Positions 1 to 11,097 of a DNA stretch of 64,000 nt are shown in pieces. The first letter of the stretch is position 1, and every line of letters begins with the position of its first letter. Source of the DNA: Beroe forskalii (taxonomy: Eukaryota > Ctenophora > Nuda > Beroida > Beroidae). The notes beneath the pieces are model-generated. The model was not told the DNA's origin, did no database searches, and saw only the letters and a list, made by a program, of their open reading frames with translations. The position numbers were made by a program, and so were the translations under genes. Location: NCBI GenBank assembly GCA_011033025.1, contig WFMF01000039.1, positions 620,001-684,000 on the forward strand, given 5' to 3'.

Positions 1-553
1 CGGCGTTAAGGGTGAGGGGTTTCTCCGAGGAGAAGAGAACATGAGCCAATTGATTCCCACCTCTCCTCCCTATTACCTACTGTACATCTTCCAGTAACAT
101 GTGAAGACAGAGGACCCGGTTACCCGTGTTCGATAACAGAAAGGGAGTGGAAGCTCACCCGGAGCTATACCTACTTCAGAATTCTCAACAGACAAGTTCT
201 GGTTTATAAACAGGTATTAAACAGTTGCGACAATTATCGCAGTAGATGGATTTCTCCAGCTCCCATCCCTAGCGCGCAACACTCGGAAGGTTGGAGGGTC
301 GTGTTGCAAACTAGGAACACCGCGGAAAAAAATGGCGCGCGGAAAAAAATGGCGCGCGGCGGAGGGTAGGGTAAAATCCTACTATTATCGCAGATTACGG
401 CTGCATTATGCCAGCACCTCAGACATATTTTCTCGTCTAAATAGACTATCGCATTTTTACACTGCATTTCGGTAATATATTCTGAACAGTCGACAGGACT
501 TTTTAAGCACCTAATATTGAGTTGATTCGGTACTTCCACACAGCTTCAAATTA
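1..553. other. Unassigned sequence at window start
   Basis: No coding region is convincing here. There is a short local duplication of a GC-rich word (ggaaaaaaatggcgcgc) near 325-360. The sequence differs from the duplicated block that begins at about 554. Confidence 0.4.
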
Positions 554-1287
554 CTGTTCAGTCAATCGGGACATTCGTTCCCTCTTGATCTACTTTGGGT
601 AGGAGGTTACCTTTTCTTTCAGCTCTTTATTTTGTTAAACCTTTTGGGCACAGTCTTTCAGTTAAAATACCTTAGTTCTGCTACTTAATGGTTGGTCAAT
701 ACGCCCAACACAATGATGGGTTTGTTAGTTTGTGCCGTAAACATGAACATCTTCCTGGTTTTATACTTATCGGAACTTATTTCTGCGTTTTCAATGCGTT
801 CTTAAAAATAGTGGGACAATTTTGCAACATTAGCTCGCGACTAGCAAAACATGCGATTTTGAGTAAGGAAACCACGACCAAGCTCACAATTCAGAACGCG
901 CACAACTTTATTTGTGCGCGCGGTCGTGGCTTTCATTCTCAGCGCGTGTTTACTAGCTAGCTGCTGCATGGTTGCGGGTTATATTTGCTTCAAAAACTGA
1001 GGATGATGAACCGGGCGACTGAGATGTTGGAAAATTCAGCGCTCGATTTTGTACGGCTTGACTTCTTTGGGGAGTGCGCGGCTCCCGCGTGCGTAAAATT
1101 TTAATTTTACTTCAAAAAGCCGTGGTGGTTGATCCTTCCGGATCAATTGGCTCATGTGAACGTATCCGTAGGATAAATAAAATTCTTGTCACATGCTATG
1201 TGTCCCTGTTTGTTCGCGCGCGTGCGCGCGCAAAATAGGTCCTACAACGTGGGACAATAAATGATAAAATACATGAAAAACGGGTAT

Positions 1288-1532
1288 GTCTCCCAAATAA
1301 ACGGCTCTGAGTGACGTCACAGATCTAAACGTCAATTTTTCTGTATCCTAAACCTAACCATAGACCTAACCAAAACCCTAACAGTAACCTTAATCCTAAC
1401 CCTAACAAATCCTGACCCTAACCATAACCCTAACCCTAGTCCTTAAAGTGCTAGGTGCGCTTAATTATATTTTTCTGAGTGACGTCATTGTCATAGATAG
1501 AGATTATGAAGGCTCCCGTTTACATGGGAGAC
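1288..1532. mobile_element. MITE with telomere-like core, copy 1
   Basis: Imperfect terminal inverted repeats begin GTCTCCCA and end TGGGAGAC, each followed inward by a GTTTA/TAAAC block and a TGACGTCA motif. The core (about 1345-1440) is degenerate CCCTAA repeats. Two relatives lie at 16132-16371 (opposite orientation) and 20554-20794. There is no coding capacity, so it would depend on a transposase supplied from elsewhere. Confidence 0.65.
1345..1440. repeat. Degenerate telomere-like (CCCTAA) tract
   Basis: Runs of CCCTAA and variants (CCATAA, AACCTAA) fill the middle of the MITE. The same degenerate pattern recurs in its relatives, so it was amplified with the element rather than being a fresh chromosome-end relic. 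Confidence 0.7.
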
Positions 1533-1724
1533 TGACCGAAAACGCGTCTAAAACACAAAAACATGATAAAAAAAGTGAGCCTGTTGGGCCATGAGCGCGC
1601 GCAAGTTTCAATTCCGCCTAGCCAGTAACCAAGGGCGTGCGCGAAACCAGGGTCCTGGTCAGGGTTGTTCCCTACGTTGTATGACCTATTTTGCGCGCGC
1701 GTTCAGAGAATTTGTCCTGATAGG

Positions 1725-3231
1725 TCCTACCAGGTCCTGCTAGGTCTCATCAGGTCCTGCTAGGTCCCATCAAGTCCTGCTAGGTCCCACCAGGTCCTGC
1801 TAGATCACAACCAGGTCCCACCAGGTCCTGCTAGGTCCCACCAGGTCCTGCTAGGTCCCACCATGTTCAGCTAGGTCCCACCAGGTCCTGCTAGGTCCCA
1901 CGAGGTCCTGCTAGATCCCATTAGGTCCTGCTAGGTCCCACTAGGTCCTGCTAGGTCCCACTAGGTCCTGCTAGGTCTCATCAGGTCCCAGCAGGTCCTA
2001 TCAGGTCCAAGCAGGTCCTACTGGGTCCCACGAGGTCCCACGAGGTCCAATGAGGTCCCTCAGGTGCTGCTAGGTCCCATCAGCTCCTACTAGGTCTCAT
2101 TAGGTCCCAGCAGGTCCTGCCAGGTCCCAGCAGGTCCTGCCAGGTCCCACCAGGTCCTACTGGATCCCCCGAGGTCCTGCTAGGTCCCATTAGGTCCTGC
2201 TAGGTCCCACTAGGTCCTGCTAGGTCCCATCAGGTCCTGCTGGTTCCCACTAGGTCCTGCTAGGTCCCATCAGGTCCTTTTAGGTCCCGTCAGGTCCTGC
2301 TAGGTCCCACCAGGTCCTGCTAGGTCCCACCAGGTCCTGCTAGGTCCCACCAGGTTCTTTTAGGTCCCATCAGGTCCTGCTAGGTCCCACCAGGTCCTGC
2401 TAGGTCCCACCAGGTCCTGCTAGGTCCCACAAGGTCCTGCTAGGTCCCATCAAGTCCTGCTTGGTCCCATCAGGTCCTGCTGGGTCCCACCAGGTCCTGC
2501 TAGGTCCCACCAGGTCCTGGAGATCACAACCACGTCCCACCAGGTCCTGCTAGGTCCCACCAGGTCCTGCTAGGTCCCATTAGGTCCTGCTAGGTCCCAC
2601 CAGGTCCTGCTAGGTCCCACCAGGTCCTGCTAGGTCCCACAAGGTCCTGCTAGGTCCCATCAAGTCCTGCTTGGTCCCATCAGGTCCTACTGGGTCCCAC
2701 CAGGTCCTGCTAGATCACAACCAGGTCCCACCAGGTCCTGCTAGGTCCCACCAGGTCCTGCTAGGTCCCACCAGGTCCTGCTAGGTCCCATTAGGTCCCA
2801 CCAGGTCCTGCTAGGTCCCACCAGGTCCTGCTAGGTCCCACCAGGTCCTGCTAGGTCCCACCAGGTCCTGCTAGGTCCCACCAGGTCCTGCTGGGTCCCA
2901 CCAGGCCCATCCTGCTAGGTCCCACCAGGTCCTGCTAGGTCCCACCAGGTCCAACTGGGTCCCACCAGGTCCTGCTAGGTCCCATCAGGTCCTGCTTGGT
3001 CCCATCAGGTCCTACTGGGTCCCACCAGGTCCTGCTAGATCCCAGGTCCCACCAGGTCCTGCTAGGTCCCACCAGGTCCTGCTAGGTCCCACCAGGTCCT
3101 GCTAGGTCCCACCAGGTCCTGCTAGGTCCCACCAGGTCCTGCTAGGTCCCACAAGGTCCTGATAGGTCCCACAAGGTCCTGCTAGGTCCCACCATGTTCT
3201 GCTAGGTCCCACCAGGTCCTGCTAGGTCCCA
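1725..3231 (+). repeat. GGTCC minisatellite, 20-bp unit, array 1
   Basis: About 1.5 kb of tandem copies of AGGTCCTGCTAGGTCCCACC, that is, two 10-bp half units sharing AGGTCC. Variants include AGATCACAACC and TTGGTCCCATC. The same unit forms arrays at 16822-17240, 20966-21345 and, mostly in the other orientation, 40312-42847. Confidence 0.95.
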
Positions 3232-3720
3232 ATCCTCCGTCAATTTCACTAATCAAGTTGTCTCGATCATTAAATATAATAATGAATGCTGTGATGTGGT
3301 GAAAGAAAAAGATAAAGATTCGGGATTGTTTGAAACTAAAAGTTTATCTAATTTCAAGGCTTACGCTCATGAAACATGAAATTGAAAGATCTTGGCAATG
3401 GAACTGATGGTAAATGATCATTAAGTTAACTGAACCCGTAATTATAAATGTACCATGACCAGAAACACCACGCGTCATTGCGATGTATCACACAGAGACA
3501 ATGACGCCACTGAGTCTGGTTCCCACGAGAGTTGTGCGAGGCGAATCTGGCACGTGCGAGTCATTAAGGCGCGCGCGCATACCGCTTTCTCGGTTTGTTT
3601 CATTTCTCTTTAGTTTCGTTTGTGTTACGTATGGTACGACTGTATTAAGATTGTTTTCCATCTCAAGCTCTCGTCTCTCAAAAGATGATTTCTTTTAGCT
3701 CTGTTTCGTAAATTGTGTAT
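3232..3720 (-). repeat. Inverted duplication of 15.2-16.06 kb
   Basis: The sequence from the end of the GGTCC array is the reverse complement of blocks at about 15225-15560 and 15795-16060; both contain the words around CCATGACCAGAAACACCA. The 71-codon open frame inside it has no recognisable domain and is part of the repeat. Confidence 0.8.
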
Positions 3721-4137
3721 AGTACAACTGCATTCTACTGTCTTAAGAGAAAACTATTGTTTTAAAATGTAGATATATTACAGAAGGGATCGATCGTGGG
3801 AGACGGGTATGAATGTAGATTGAAGATTCACGATCATTCATTCGTTTATGACGAATCGGTCATGGCCGATGTGATTTTTTATGGCGAGTGGTAGCAAAAA
3901 CTTGCAAGAATATCAAATTCACATTACAGACCACATTTTATCCCCACATGGCCTCTCTTTATCTCAACTTACCCAGGTCGTATAGACAATAGACATAGCC
4001 CAATCATGAGAATTGAAATGGAACGAGAAAGTCATCATCAAGTGAAACACTAATTGCAATTTTTCAAGGACGAAGTTTTAAAATTACATTCACTGTTTTT
4101 CAGCCCTAGATCAAAGTATTTCGGCAGAAATTGTAAG
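3721..4137. other. Unassigned AT-rich spacer
   Basis: No gene, RNA or clear repeat boundary seen between the inverted duplication and the foldback MITE. Confidence 0.4.
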
Positions 4138-4560
4138 ATACCTTATTGGCCTTCATTTAGACGGCCTTTTTTAAACGGCCCTTTTTTTAACCGGCCCTAT
4201 GAACAAAAAATCAAAATATCATTTTTGAACCGTTTGGCCGGCTCCTTGGACAAAAAATTTTTCTGGTCACCGCCAGATCAAGGATTTTATGGTCTATAAT
4301 GGCCATTTTTGCTTAATAAATTGCACCAAAAGACCCAAATCCCGATCTGATATCATGACTTATTTTGTTCTATACCAACGTTCAAGAGAGTTTAACAGTG
4401 TATAGGGCAGATCATCATCAAAGTTTCATATGAAAATTTACTGGCCTTTAATTTGACCAGCCCCACTTTAACCGGCCTTTTGTAATCGGCCCTTTGGACA
4501 AAAATTTCAAAGTCATTTTTGTCCTTAAGGGCCGGTTAAATAAAGGCCATTAAGGTAATA
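4138..4560. mobile_element. Foldback MITE rich in GGCC
   Basis: The two ends are inverted copies: ATACCTTATTGGCCTT at the left and AAGGCCATTAAGGTAAT at the right. The subterminal parts repeat AACGGCC / GGCCGGTTA words, so the arms can pair over much of their length. It has no coding capacity; an 81-codon open frame crossing it has no domain. The superfamily is not determined because no target duplication is clear. Confidence 0.6.
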
Positions 4561-4714
4561 TATGGTAAGTCGGTATGTCGGCCTTCCTGCATATAAGCAT
4601 ATATAGACGGCTCTAAGTGACTCACGGACCTAGACATCTCTTTCTTAGGACCCCAAACCAAATCCTAAGCTGATTTGCCTGCAACTCTTCACCTATTATA
4701 GATCTCTTCACCCT

Positions 4715-5033
4715 TTCAATTTATTCTTTTCGTCAATAGCACGTAACCTTAATGCCAAGGTTAATTCATCTATCCCAACAGCAAATAATTGCATGAAAGA
4801 TAATGCTACTAGCTTTAGAAAGTATTTGGATAAATTGAAAAAGCCATGTCGTAGTATGTATTTGTCAAATAGTACAAGGGAGGAAATTGGTAAAATCATT
4901 TCAGAGCTCGACAGTGGTAAGGCTAGTGATATATCTATCTCAATTATCAAGAAATCTTCACTTATACTTTTAGAGTACCTTGAAGCATTCTTTAATTATT
5001 TTCTTGAGAATGGCTTGTTTCCGGTTATCTTAA
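4715..5033 (+). pseudogene. LINE ORF2 fragment upstream of reverse transcriptase
   Basis: In one frame this encodes the linker that precedes the reverse transcriptase domain in CR1/Jockey-like LINEs: an FFSSIARNLNAKVN segment, then a REEIGKIISEL..GKASD segment, ending at FPVILK. The frame continues at 8173 with KKGSITPIYKKGD after a 3135-bp insertion; removing the insertion plus one TTAA leaves the frame in phase. The endonuclease domain and 5' end are missing, as expected for a 5'-truncated LINE. Family assignment comes from motif layout, not alignment. It is not functional because of truncation, the insertion and downstream frameshifts. Confidence 0.75.
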
Positions 5034-5367
5034 AGGGCCCACAAGCTCTAGAAACAACTTTATCTTAATGCATAGATATTTGCTTGATGTAGAGAATGCG
5101 CTTTGTCCCACCCTCTAGAGTTAATTGGATTACGAGATATTAGGGCGCGTAGTTGCTTGTAATCCGAGAGGGCCAGCATGTTGCGCTATAGTGTAATGTG
5201 TGATACCTGTTATACAATAGTACAATGGATAATCGTTTATTTTTATGTGAACTTATTATGTAATTAGTACAATATAGAATGTTTGGGCAGGTGATGGAAC
5301 TAATTAGTTCAAATTACCAATATGTTTCTATGAATATAACATGCCTGAAACATCCATTGTAGTTATT

Positions 5368-6927
5368 GGACACCTTCATGTAAAAGTGGCAATTTTGCCT
5401 GATTCCAAGTTTTGTCAGAGAATGTGATTTTATTATCATTAGACAAAGTTTACACAATAATTGACCTTGACCTTCGTTAAATAGAGTGGTGGTGGCATAC
5501 AATGTCGAAAAATCAAAACCAAAATTGATCTGTGAAAAGAATTAGAACTAAATTAATCTCGGCCATTTTAATGATAACAGAAACACAGGCCTCAAGAAGC
5601 AATGAAGATGATAACGTGGTCTATAATCCGAATTTCAAACCACTTTTATCAATATCTAACTACCAGATAATTGAAGCACTGGTACACTGGACCATACCTA
5701 CTGAAAATTGTATTGATTTATTAATCATGATAACAAAAACACGAGTTTAAAGTTGATACAAGCCTCTTCTTAGAGAGACTGCAATTCCAAGCCAGGCCTG
5801 AATTGAGGCTTCCAAGGCTGGTAAAAAAAATGTGACTACATAATTGATGGCTTAGCTAGGATAAAAAATTCATATCATAAGCCAAAATGGAGCATTAAGA
5901 CACATTTCCTGTGGTACAACTTGCTTCTCTATTGCTAGAACGTGTTTTTGAAACCTCATTTTCGATCTTTTTAGTGATTTTCGGTTATTTCTTGGTTACC
6001 AAATGCTTTGGATTGATCTTGCAGTGATTTTAAGGAATTATAGAAAACAGAATATTCATTATCTGGCCGAATTTGGATAATTTTGTCACTATCATACCGA
6101 AGTGTGTAAATTATCAGTTTGAGCACAAATATAATCATTAGCCACATTTCAATGAATAGGATGACAAGAGTAACCCTTTTACAATCATCTTGACAGGAGT
6201 TGCCAATCCTATAGCCAAAGTTTATGGTTATAAAGACACAATTCTATTATTTTCTCTCCAGAATTCACAACTTTGTGTTTTTTAAACCTATGTAAGTGGT
6301 TGATAGTTAAATCTTCACTTTATTTGGCGAGAATTTTAGGTACTGCTATGCAATAAAGAACCACCAATTAGTAATCATATCAAAAGAAATGTAATGTTAG
6401 TTGGCCAAGAAATGGATTAGAATATCACAATTGTGTATAAATTATCATTTTCAAGCCATTTTAACTAATTCAGATAAATTTTTTGATTTGTATGCGATAG
6501 CAAACATTTTCACTATCTCTTATACAAGAAAAAGGCATAAATGCTGCTAAATTATTGATAATAACAACACATTTAGCTTTGTGTGTTGAAATTACCATAT
6601 TGAGGCGATTTATGCGTGTTTCCATGACCCCAGATCAGCCACATATTGAGAAGTGACATATCAACAGGGCTAGTTACCTCCTTTAGCCTCTATGGTTATA
6701 TTCAGTGTTCCAATGGATAGCAAAGTCACAAAAGTGTTTTTTGTATCAAATCGGGCCTTATTAATGAAATTTTGTATTTAGTGATTCCATTATCCTCAAA
6801 TTACCCACTTGCTGATATCTGAAAAATTTCAACTGATTATCATGTTAATTGTCAAAGATATTCAACATTTTCGATTTTAACCAATTTCTGAAAAGCGGGA
6901 AATTGCCACTTTTACATGAAGGTGTCC
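5368..6927. mobile_element. 1560-bp TIR element, copy A
   Basis: The ends are inverted copies of GGACACCTTCATGTAAAAGT. A second copy of nearly equal length (1557 bp) lies at 45833-47389 in the opposite orientation, so both boundaries are set by comparison. The interior has only short open frames and no transposase motif. It is nested in the TTAA-flanked element. The flanks (..TTATT / TATTAG..) hint at a short TATT duplication, but the other copy does not show the same, so the superfamily is left open. Confidence 0.85.
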
Positions 6928-6968
6928 TATTAGGACACATATTAATATATGACATATCCCTCATGTAG

Positions 6969-7352
6969 TTATTCTATCACCCGTAGATCATGATAACCCT
7001 CATAGGAACCATCTTCTTGCGGGTATTTTTCTCTGATCTTGCCAACAACACAGCTTGGGATTTCAGTTCGATTATTTTTGCCTAATGGATGTCCTTTGTT
7101 GGCCATGATCACGAAGTTACGATGAAGTAAATGACGTTTAAGGCCGTTAGTCAAGGGCTTAGAAAGATACTCATCCCTTTTCTTAGAATCCTTGATTGAT
7201 GAACCGTGTTTGAACCGAGAATTCCGAAAAATCAAGATCAATTAAAGAATTAAGTCGTCATCATTTTCACTAGCGTCATCTGGGGATATGTATGGGTCAT
7301 CCTCAAAGTCTCTCACAGGAAAGCTTTCATCATCACTCCCTTGATCTGACAT
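6969..7352 (-). pseudogene. P2X7 C-terminal-domain-like gene, broken
   Basis: Two open segments lie end to end in the same minus-strand frame, separated by one stop codon (complement of 7242-7244). The first, from an ATG at 7350-7352, is 36 very acidic residues beginning MSDQGSDDESFP. The second (7241 down to 6969) contains IMANKGHPLG, then IPSCVVGKIREKYP and GSYEGYH. The IPSCVV..IR..YP...G.Y.G pattern resembles the C-terminal cytosolic domain of P2X7 receptors, a module common as a stand-alone domain in invertebrate genomes. No channel region is present. The gene lies in the right half of the TTAA-flanked element, so it may be cargo or a DNA-binding accessory. The stop could be a mutation or be skipped by an unseen intron. 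The domain call is from memory of the pattern. Confidence 0.45.
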
Positions 7353-8168
7353 ACTGAAGAAATTATTTTTGGTGTGTATGTTAGATAAAGAAGTTCCTAT
7401 CAAGTGTCAACTCAAACTTTATTTGGTAAGTTGCTTGTCTTATTTCGATGGCTTCTGTTTGAGCATGATGCATCAGAACAAAACGAACCACCGGACTTTT
7501 GCTTTTTCTTCGGAGGCTCTGAAGAAGAGGATGGTTCAACATGATCCATGTGTGCAGTGATCGCAGACAAACCAATAAATGCAGCACTTGATATTTGGCT
7601 GAATTTGTGTGGTTTATGACGATTAAATTCATTATAGTTTTAAGTTCAAAACCATGCTAAGTCTATTAGTATTAAATCAACGAATAGGTAAATTTAGAAT
7701 TTGAATGCCAAATTATGGTGAGTAACTTCAGACGTCTAATCAAGCTACCTAGAACTCTAGAACTCAACAAATCGGGATATTGAATGATACTGTTATAAAT
7801 TCTCATTTATGACCCTATTTATTACATTTATTATGACGTAATTATACTTGACTAAGACGATGAGATTGACTTCAAAAACATTGCAAAAGCAATATGCGAA
7901 TATTTAATCCACGGTTGCTTGTATGGAATGAATGTATAAAATGGAACAAAACAAGAGAAACGAACAGCTAAACACAGTAGATATGTAAGATACGTTTGTT
8001 ATTCTTGCCGGTATATGCTGGCCCTCTCCAATCGCGCGTGTATTAGATTACGCCCTGTCGCTAATTGGATTATTTATGTACTGTTATTTTACGCTAGATC
8101 GACTCAGTACATGTATACAGTAATTTTGAGACACAATTTGAAATTTCGACCTAGAGCTTGTGGGGCCT

Positions 8169-9720
8169 TTAAAAAAGGGGTCTATAACACCTATTTACAA
8201 AAAAGGTGACTCTCGGTACTTGGATAACTACCGACCAGTATCAACTCTACCAATCTTTGGAAAAATTTTAGAAAAAATTATTTACAACAGACTATATGAT
8301 TTTTTCCAATGCAATAATACAATTTACGAAAATCAGTATGGCTTTAGGAAATCGCATTCAACGAGCCATGCTGTAAATTTATCTGTCAACCATATCCTAG
8401 AGAAAATTGAAAATAAAGTACACGTTTTAGGCATTTTTATTGATCTTAGTAAAGCTTTCGACACAATATCACATGACAAACTTATCCATAAGATGGAATT
8501 TTATGGGGTCCGTGGAAAATGTCTTGAACTGATAAAAAGTTATCTAAGTAACCGGAAACAAACCACAAATTTTCATGGTGAAGTTTCAGAGGAGCAGAAT
8601 GTCGAATTTGGGGTCCCTCAGGGATCAGTCCTGGGTCCACTGTTGTTCCTTATTTATATTAATGACATCGTCAAGTCAGGTGAAGATAGTATGTTTGTGT
8701 TGTTTGCAGATGACACAAACATTTTTGTTTGTGGAAAACAGAAGATGAAGCTTACCTAAAAGCAAATGTTGTCCTAAATAATATTGAACAATATATGAAT
8801 TTAAATCAACTCCACATAAATGTTGATAAGAGTTGCTATATGCACTTCCGACCTAGACATAATAATGAAGAAAGGACAACATGTGCTCGATCAAAACAGT
8901 TTAGTGACATTAATAAATTGAATTTGTGTGGAGCAAAGTTGAAACAAGTTGACAAAGTTAAGTTCCTTGGTGTTGTCATTGATAGTGAAATCTCATGGAA
9001 TGAACATATCAATCAACACCTTGAAACTAAACTCAAAGCTAGTATTGTTATGATCAAAAGAATCAGAAGTTTTATTCCCTCCTCAGAATATATGAAGCTC
9101 TATAATTCGCTATTTTCTTCCCACTTAACTTACTGTATCTCATCATGGGGTGGTGTTCCAAAGTATAAGCTCGCTAAAATCTTCTCTATTCAAAAACGTT
9201 GCGTTAGATTACTCTATGGAAATGAATTTACTTATGATCACCCTGAATTTTACCAAACATGTGCGAGAGTACGTAACTTTGATGATCATTTAAATGTTGC
9301 AAAGGACTTCGCTCTTGAACACACGAAACCGATTTTTAACAAGTGTTCTATTCTAAATCTTGAAAATTTACATGTGTACCATTCGTTTACAGAATTGTTC
9401 AATATATTAAAATTTAGAGTACCTATATCTCTATTTGACCTGTTTACAATGAGCAGGAGGGAAGCTAAAAACACACTTATTCTGCCTAAAGTTGTCCTAG
9501 AAAAACTAAACAGAACTTTGTGTATAGAACATCCGAGTTATGGAATAGACTCATTGGCCATATCCTAAATAAAGATAATTTGGCAGAAAAGAACTGTACT
9601 ATTATACCAGGGTCTGCAGCGAACTCTGACATTTCAGCTTCTCTCCTTTTCATAAAATCTAAACTGAAATCATATCTCCTTAATAGGCAATCTTCTGGGG
9701 ACGAAATAAGGTGGGCCTAA
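8169..9720 (+). pseudogene. LINE reverse transcriptase and C-terminal region (CR1/Jockey-like), frameshifted
   Basis: Reverse transcriptase motifs appear in order: YRPVSTLPIFGKILEKII, YGFRKSHST, FIDLSKAFDTISHDKL, GVPQGSVLGPLLFLIYINDI and the catalytic FADDT near 8707-8720. The frame then changes twice. 8173-8759 carries the fingers/palm; 8729-9568 carries the thumb and C-terminal segment with KFLGVVID and IQKRCVRLL, typical of non-LTR elements; 9520-9720 carries the final ELWNRL segment to the stop. Both shifts are of the single-base-deletion type. The element copies itself by target-primed reverse transcription when intact; this copy cannot. The 3' end is not defined: no poly(A) or simple tail is obvious after 9720. 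Confidence 0.9.
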
Positions 9721-11096
9721 GAAATTAAGAAAATGGTATTTTGTAAGTCTAAGATGATTGAACGTAAAACCTGTCGAGCTCTGGGATATTAAGCCTATCA
9801 AAACTTTAAAATAAAAGTTAGAAATTGGAAAAATCCAATTTAATGAGATTCCATGTTAATGTAACATGCCTGGGAGGTCTCTGTAGTATTATATCATGGG
9901 TTATGATGACGAATGTAGCTAAATGATGGCAGTTTCGAGACTGGTGCTGTAAAAGGATATGCTGACATAGGTAACATATGGTAGAGTAATAGGTAATCCA
10001 GCATAAATGAGTAAATGTCCTAGAATAGGTAATCAATACGATTTTTTTAAATTATATTATATTATTTTGTATTTTAGATGTAGTGAATTCAATGTCATAT
10101 CTACTTTCTGATGTATTCTAGATGTTATATTCCTATGAGTATAAAGAAAATCATGAAAGCATTACCCCCACAGCGATTATTATCATGATTCTAATCTCAG
10201 TGGCAGACTCAGGTTCTAACTTAATTAAGCTGATTTCTGACTGCAAATATATCAAAATTTCTATTAAGACTCGATTAAAGATTTTTCCATTACAATTATA
10301 ATCTTCTTTATCAAAACAATCACGGCCATTTTGCTGTTGGTTGGGTGGAGATGTGACAACGGTTGCCCTCCAAGTACCAAACAGTGGGTGACCTTCGACA
10401 CATGTCTCCATGCAACTGATATCGATCGGGCTGTGACATGGAAATTAAACTTTGTGTACAAATGTCAAAAACCTGATCTATACTCCATTCATGAGTCTGA
10501 CACAATTATGAACTTGTAAACTAGGTGTAATCTATGAATGGTGAGTGGGATATAGAATATAAATTGATTTTGTCGAAAATAATAAAATTTTAGTTTGATT
10601 GAAAATTTTAGTTTGATTGATAATTTTTGCGAAATTCTCCACATGACCAAAAGTCTGTTTCTCACCGTTCGATCGAGTATTTCGTTGGCTTTCGTTGCAC
10701 GATTGTTAGCTGTTCCTCAGTTGAGCAGTTTGTTGTGAGTTGTGAGTTGTTTGACAAACATCATAATTACGTCGCGATCTGTATGTTTGTACGCAATTCA
10801 ACATTATCCCGCGCATGAAGGCGCGAACAAAAGTTCGCGTAATATTCTGTAAAGTGAATTTTGATGATGGGCATTCATATCTAATTAAATATTATCTAAT
10901 TTAAAAAACTCCGAAACGTCTGCACTCAGTTGGAATAATAAGTTAGAAATAATAATGTAGTTAAGTTTGATATGTAGTTCACCTCCAAAAATCAAATGTA
11001 GAATTGCTGTTCATCTCAACTAATTGATATAACTACATTTTAGCAGGACTCACACAACATAATGCATAAATCTGTATTATAAAAAAAATAGATCGG
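9721..11096. other. Unassigned AT-rich sequence after the LINE
   Basis: The first part is probably the LINE 3' untranslated region. No domain-bearing frame was found; several overlapping frames of 60-86 codons on both strands near 10150-10520 look like chance. A short tandem duplication (ttttagtttgattgaaa) occurs near 10585-10620. Confidence 0.4.
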
Positions 11097-11097
11097 G

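Larger units (their letters stand above)
554..1735 (+). repeat. Segmental duplication, copy 1 (uninterrupted)
   Basis: This block matches 17377-17715 followed by 20158-20985 at high identity. The single word CACAATTC at 885-892 is where copy 2 carries a 2442-bp insertion flanked by two copies of the same 8-bp word, so copy 1 is an empty site. The block holds open frames of about 90 codons that I do not recognise; they are repeated with the duplication and have no identifiable domain, so I do not call them genes. It also contains the telomere-like MITE at 1288-1532. Confidence 0.85.
5034..8168. mobile_element. TTAA-flanked DNA transposon (piggyBac-like) inside the LINE
   Basis: The 3135-bp element has inverted ends AGGGCCCACAAGCTCTAG (left) and CTAGAGCTTGTGGGGCCT (right, one mismatch), flanked by TTAA at 5030-5033 and 8169-8172. 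TTAA duplication is the hallmark of piggyBac elements. Subterminal inverted repeats (gagggccagcatg near 5168 against tatgctggccctctc near 8012) extend the pairing. Inside are a 1560-bp nested TIR element and a broken minus-strand gene. No complete piggyBac transposase is visible, so it is probably non-autonomous or decayed. The LINE frame resuming in phase across it makes the boundaries firm; the superfamily name is inferred from the target site only. Confidence 0.8.

Noticed and set aside
688-960. 90-codon frame repeated at 17511-17801
   Set aside because: The repetition comes from the segmental duplication; the frames diverge at the insertion point and show no domain or conserved ending.
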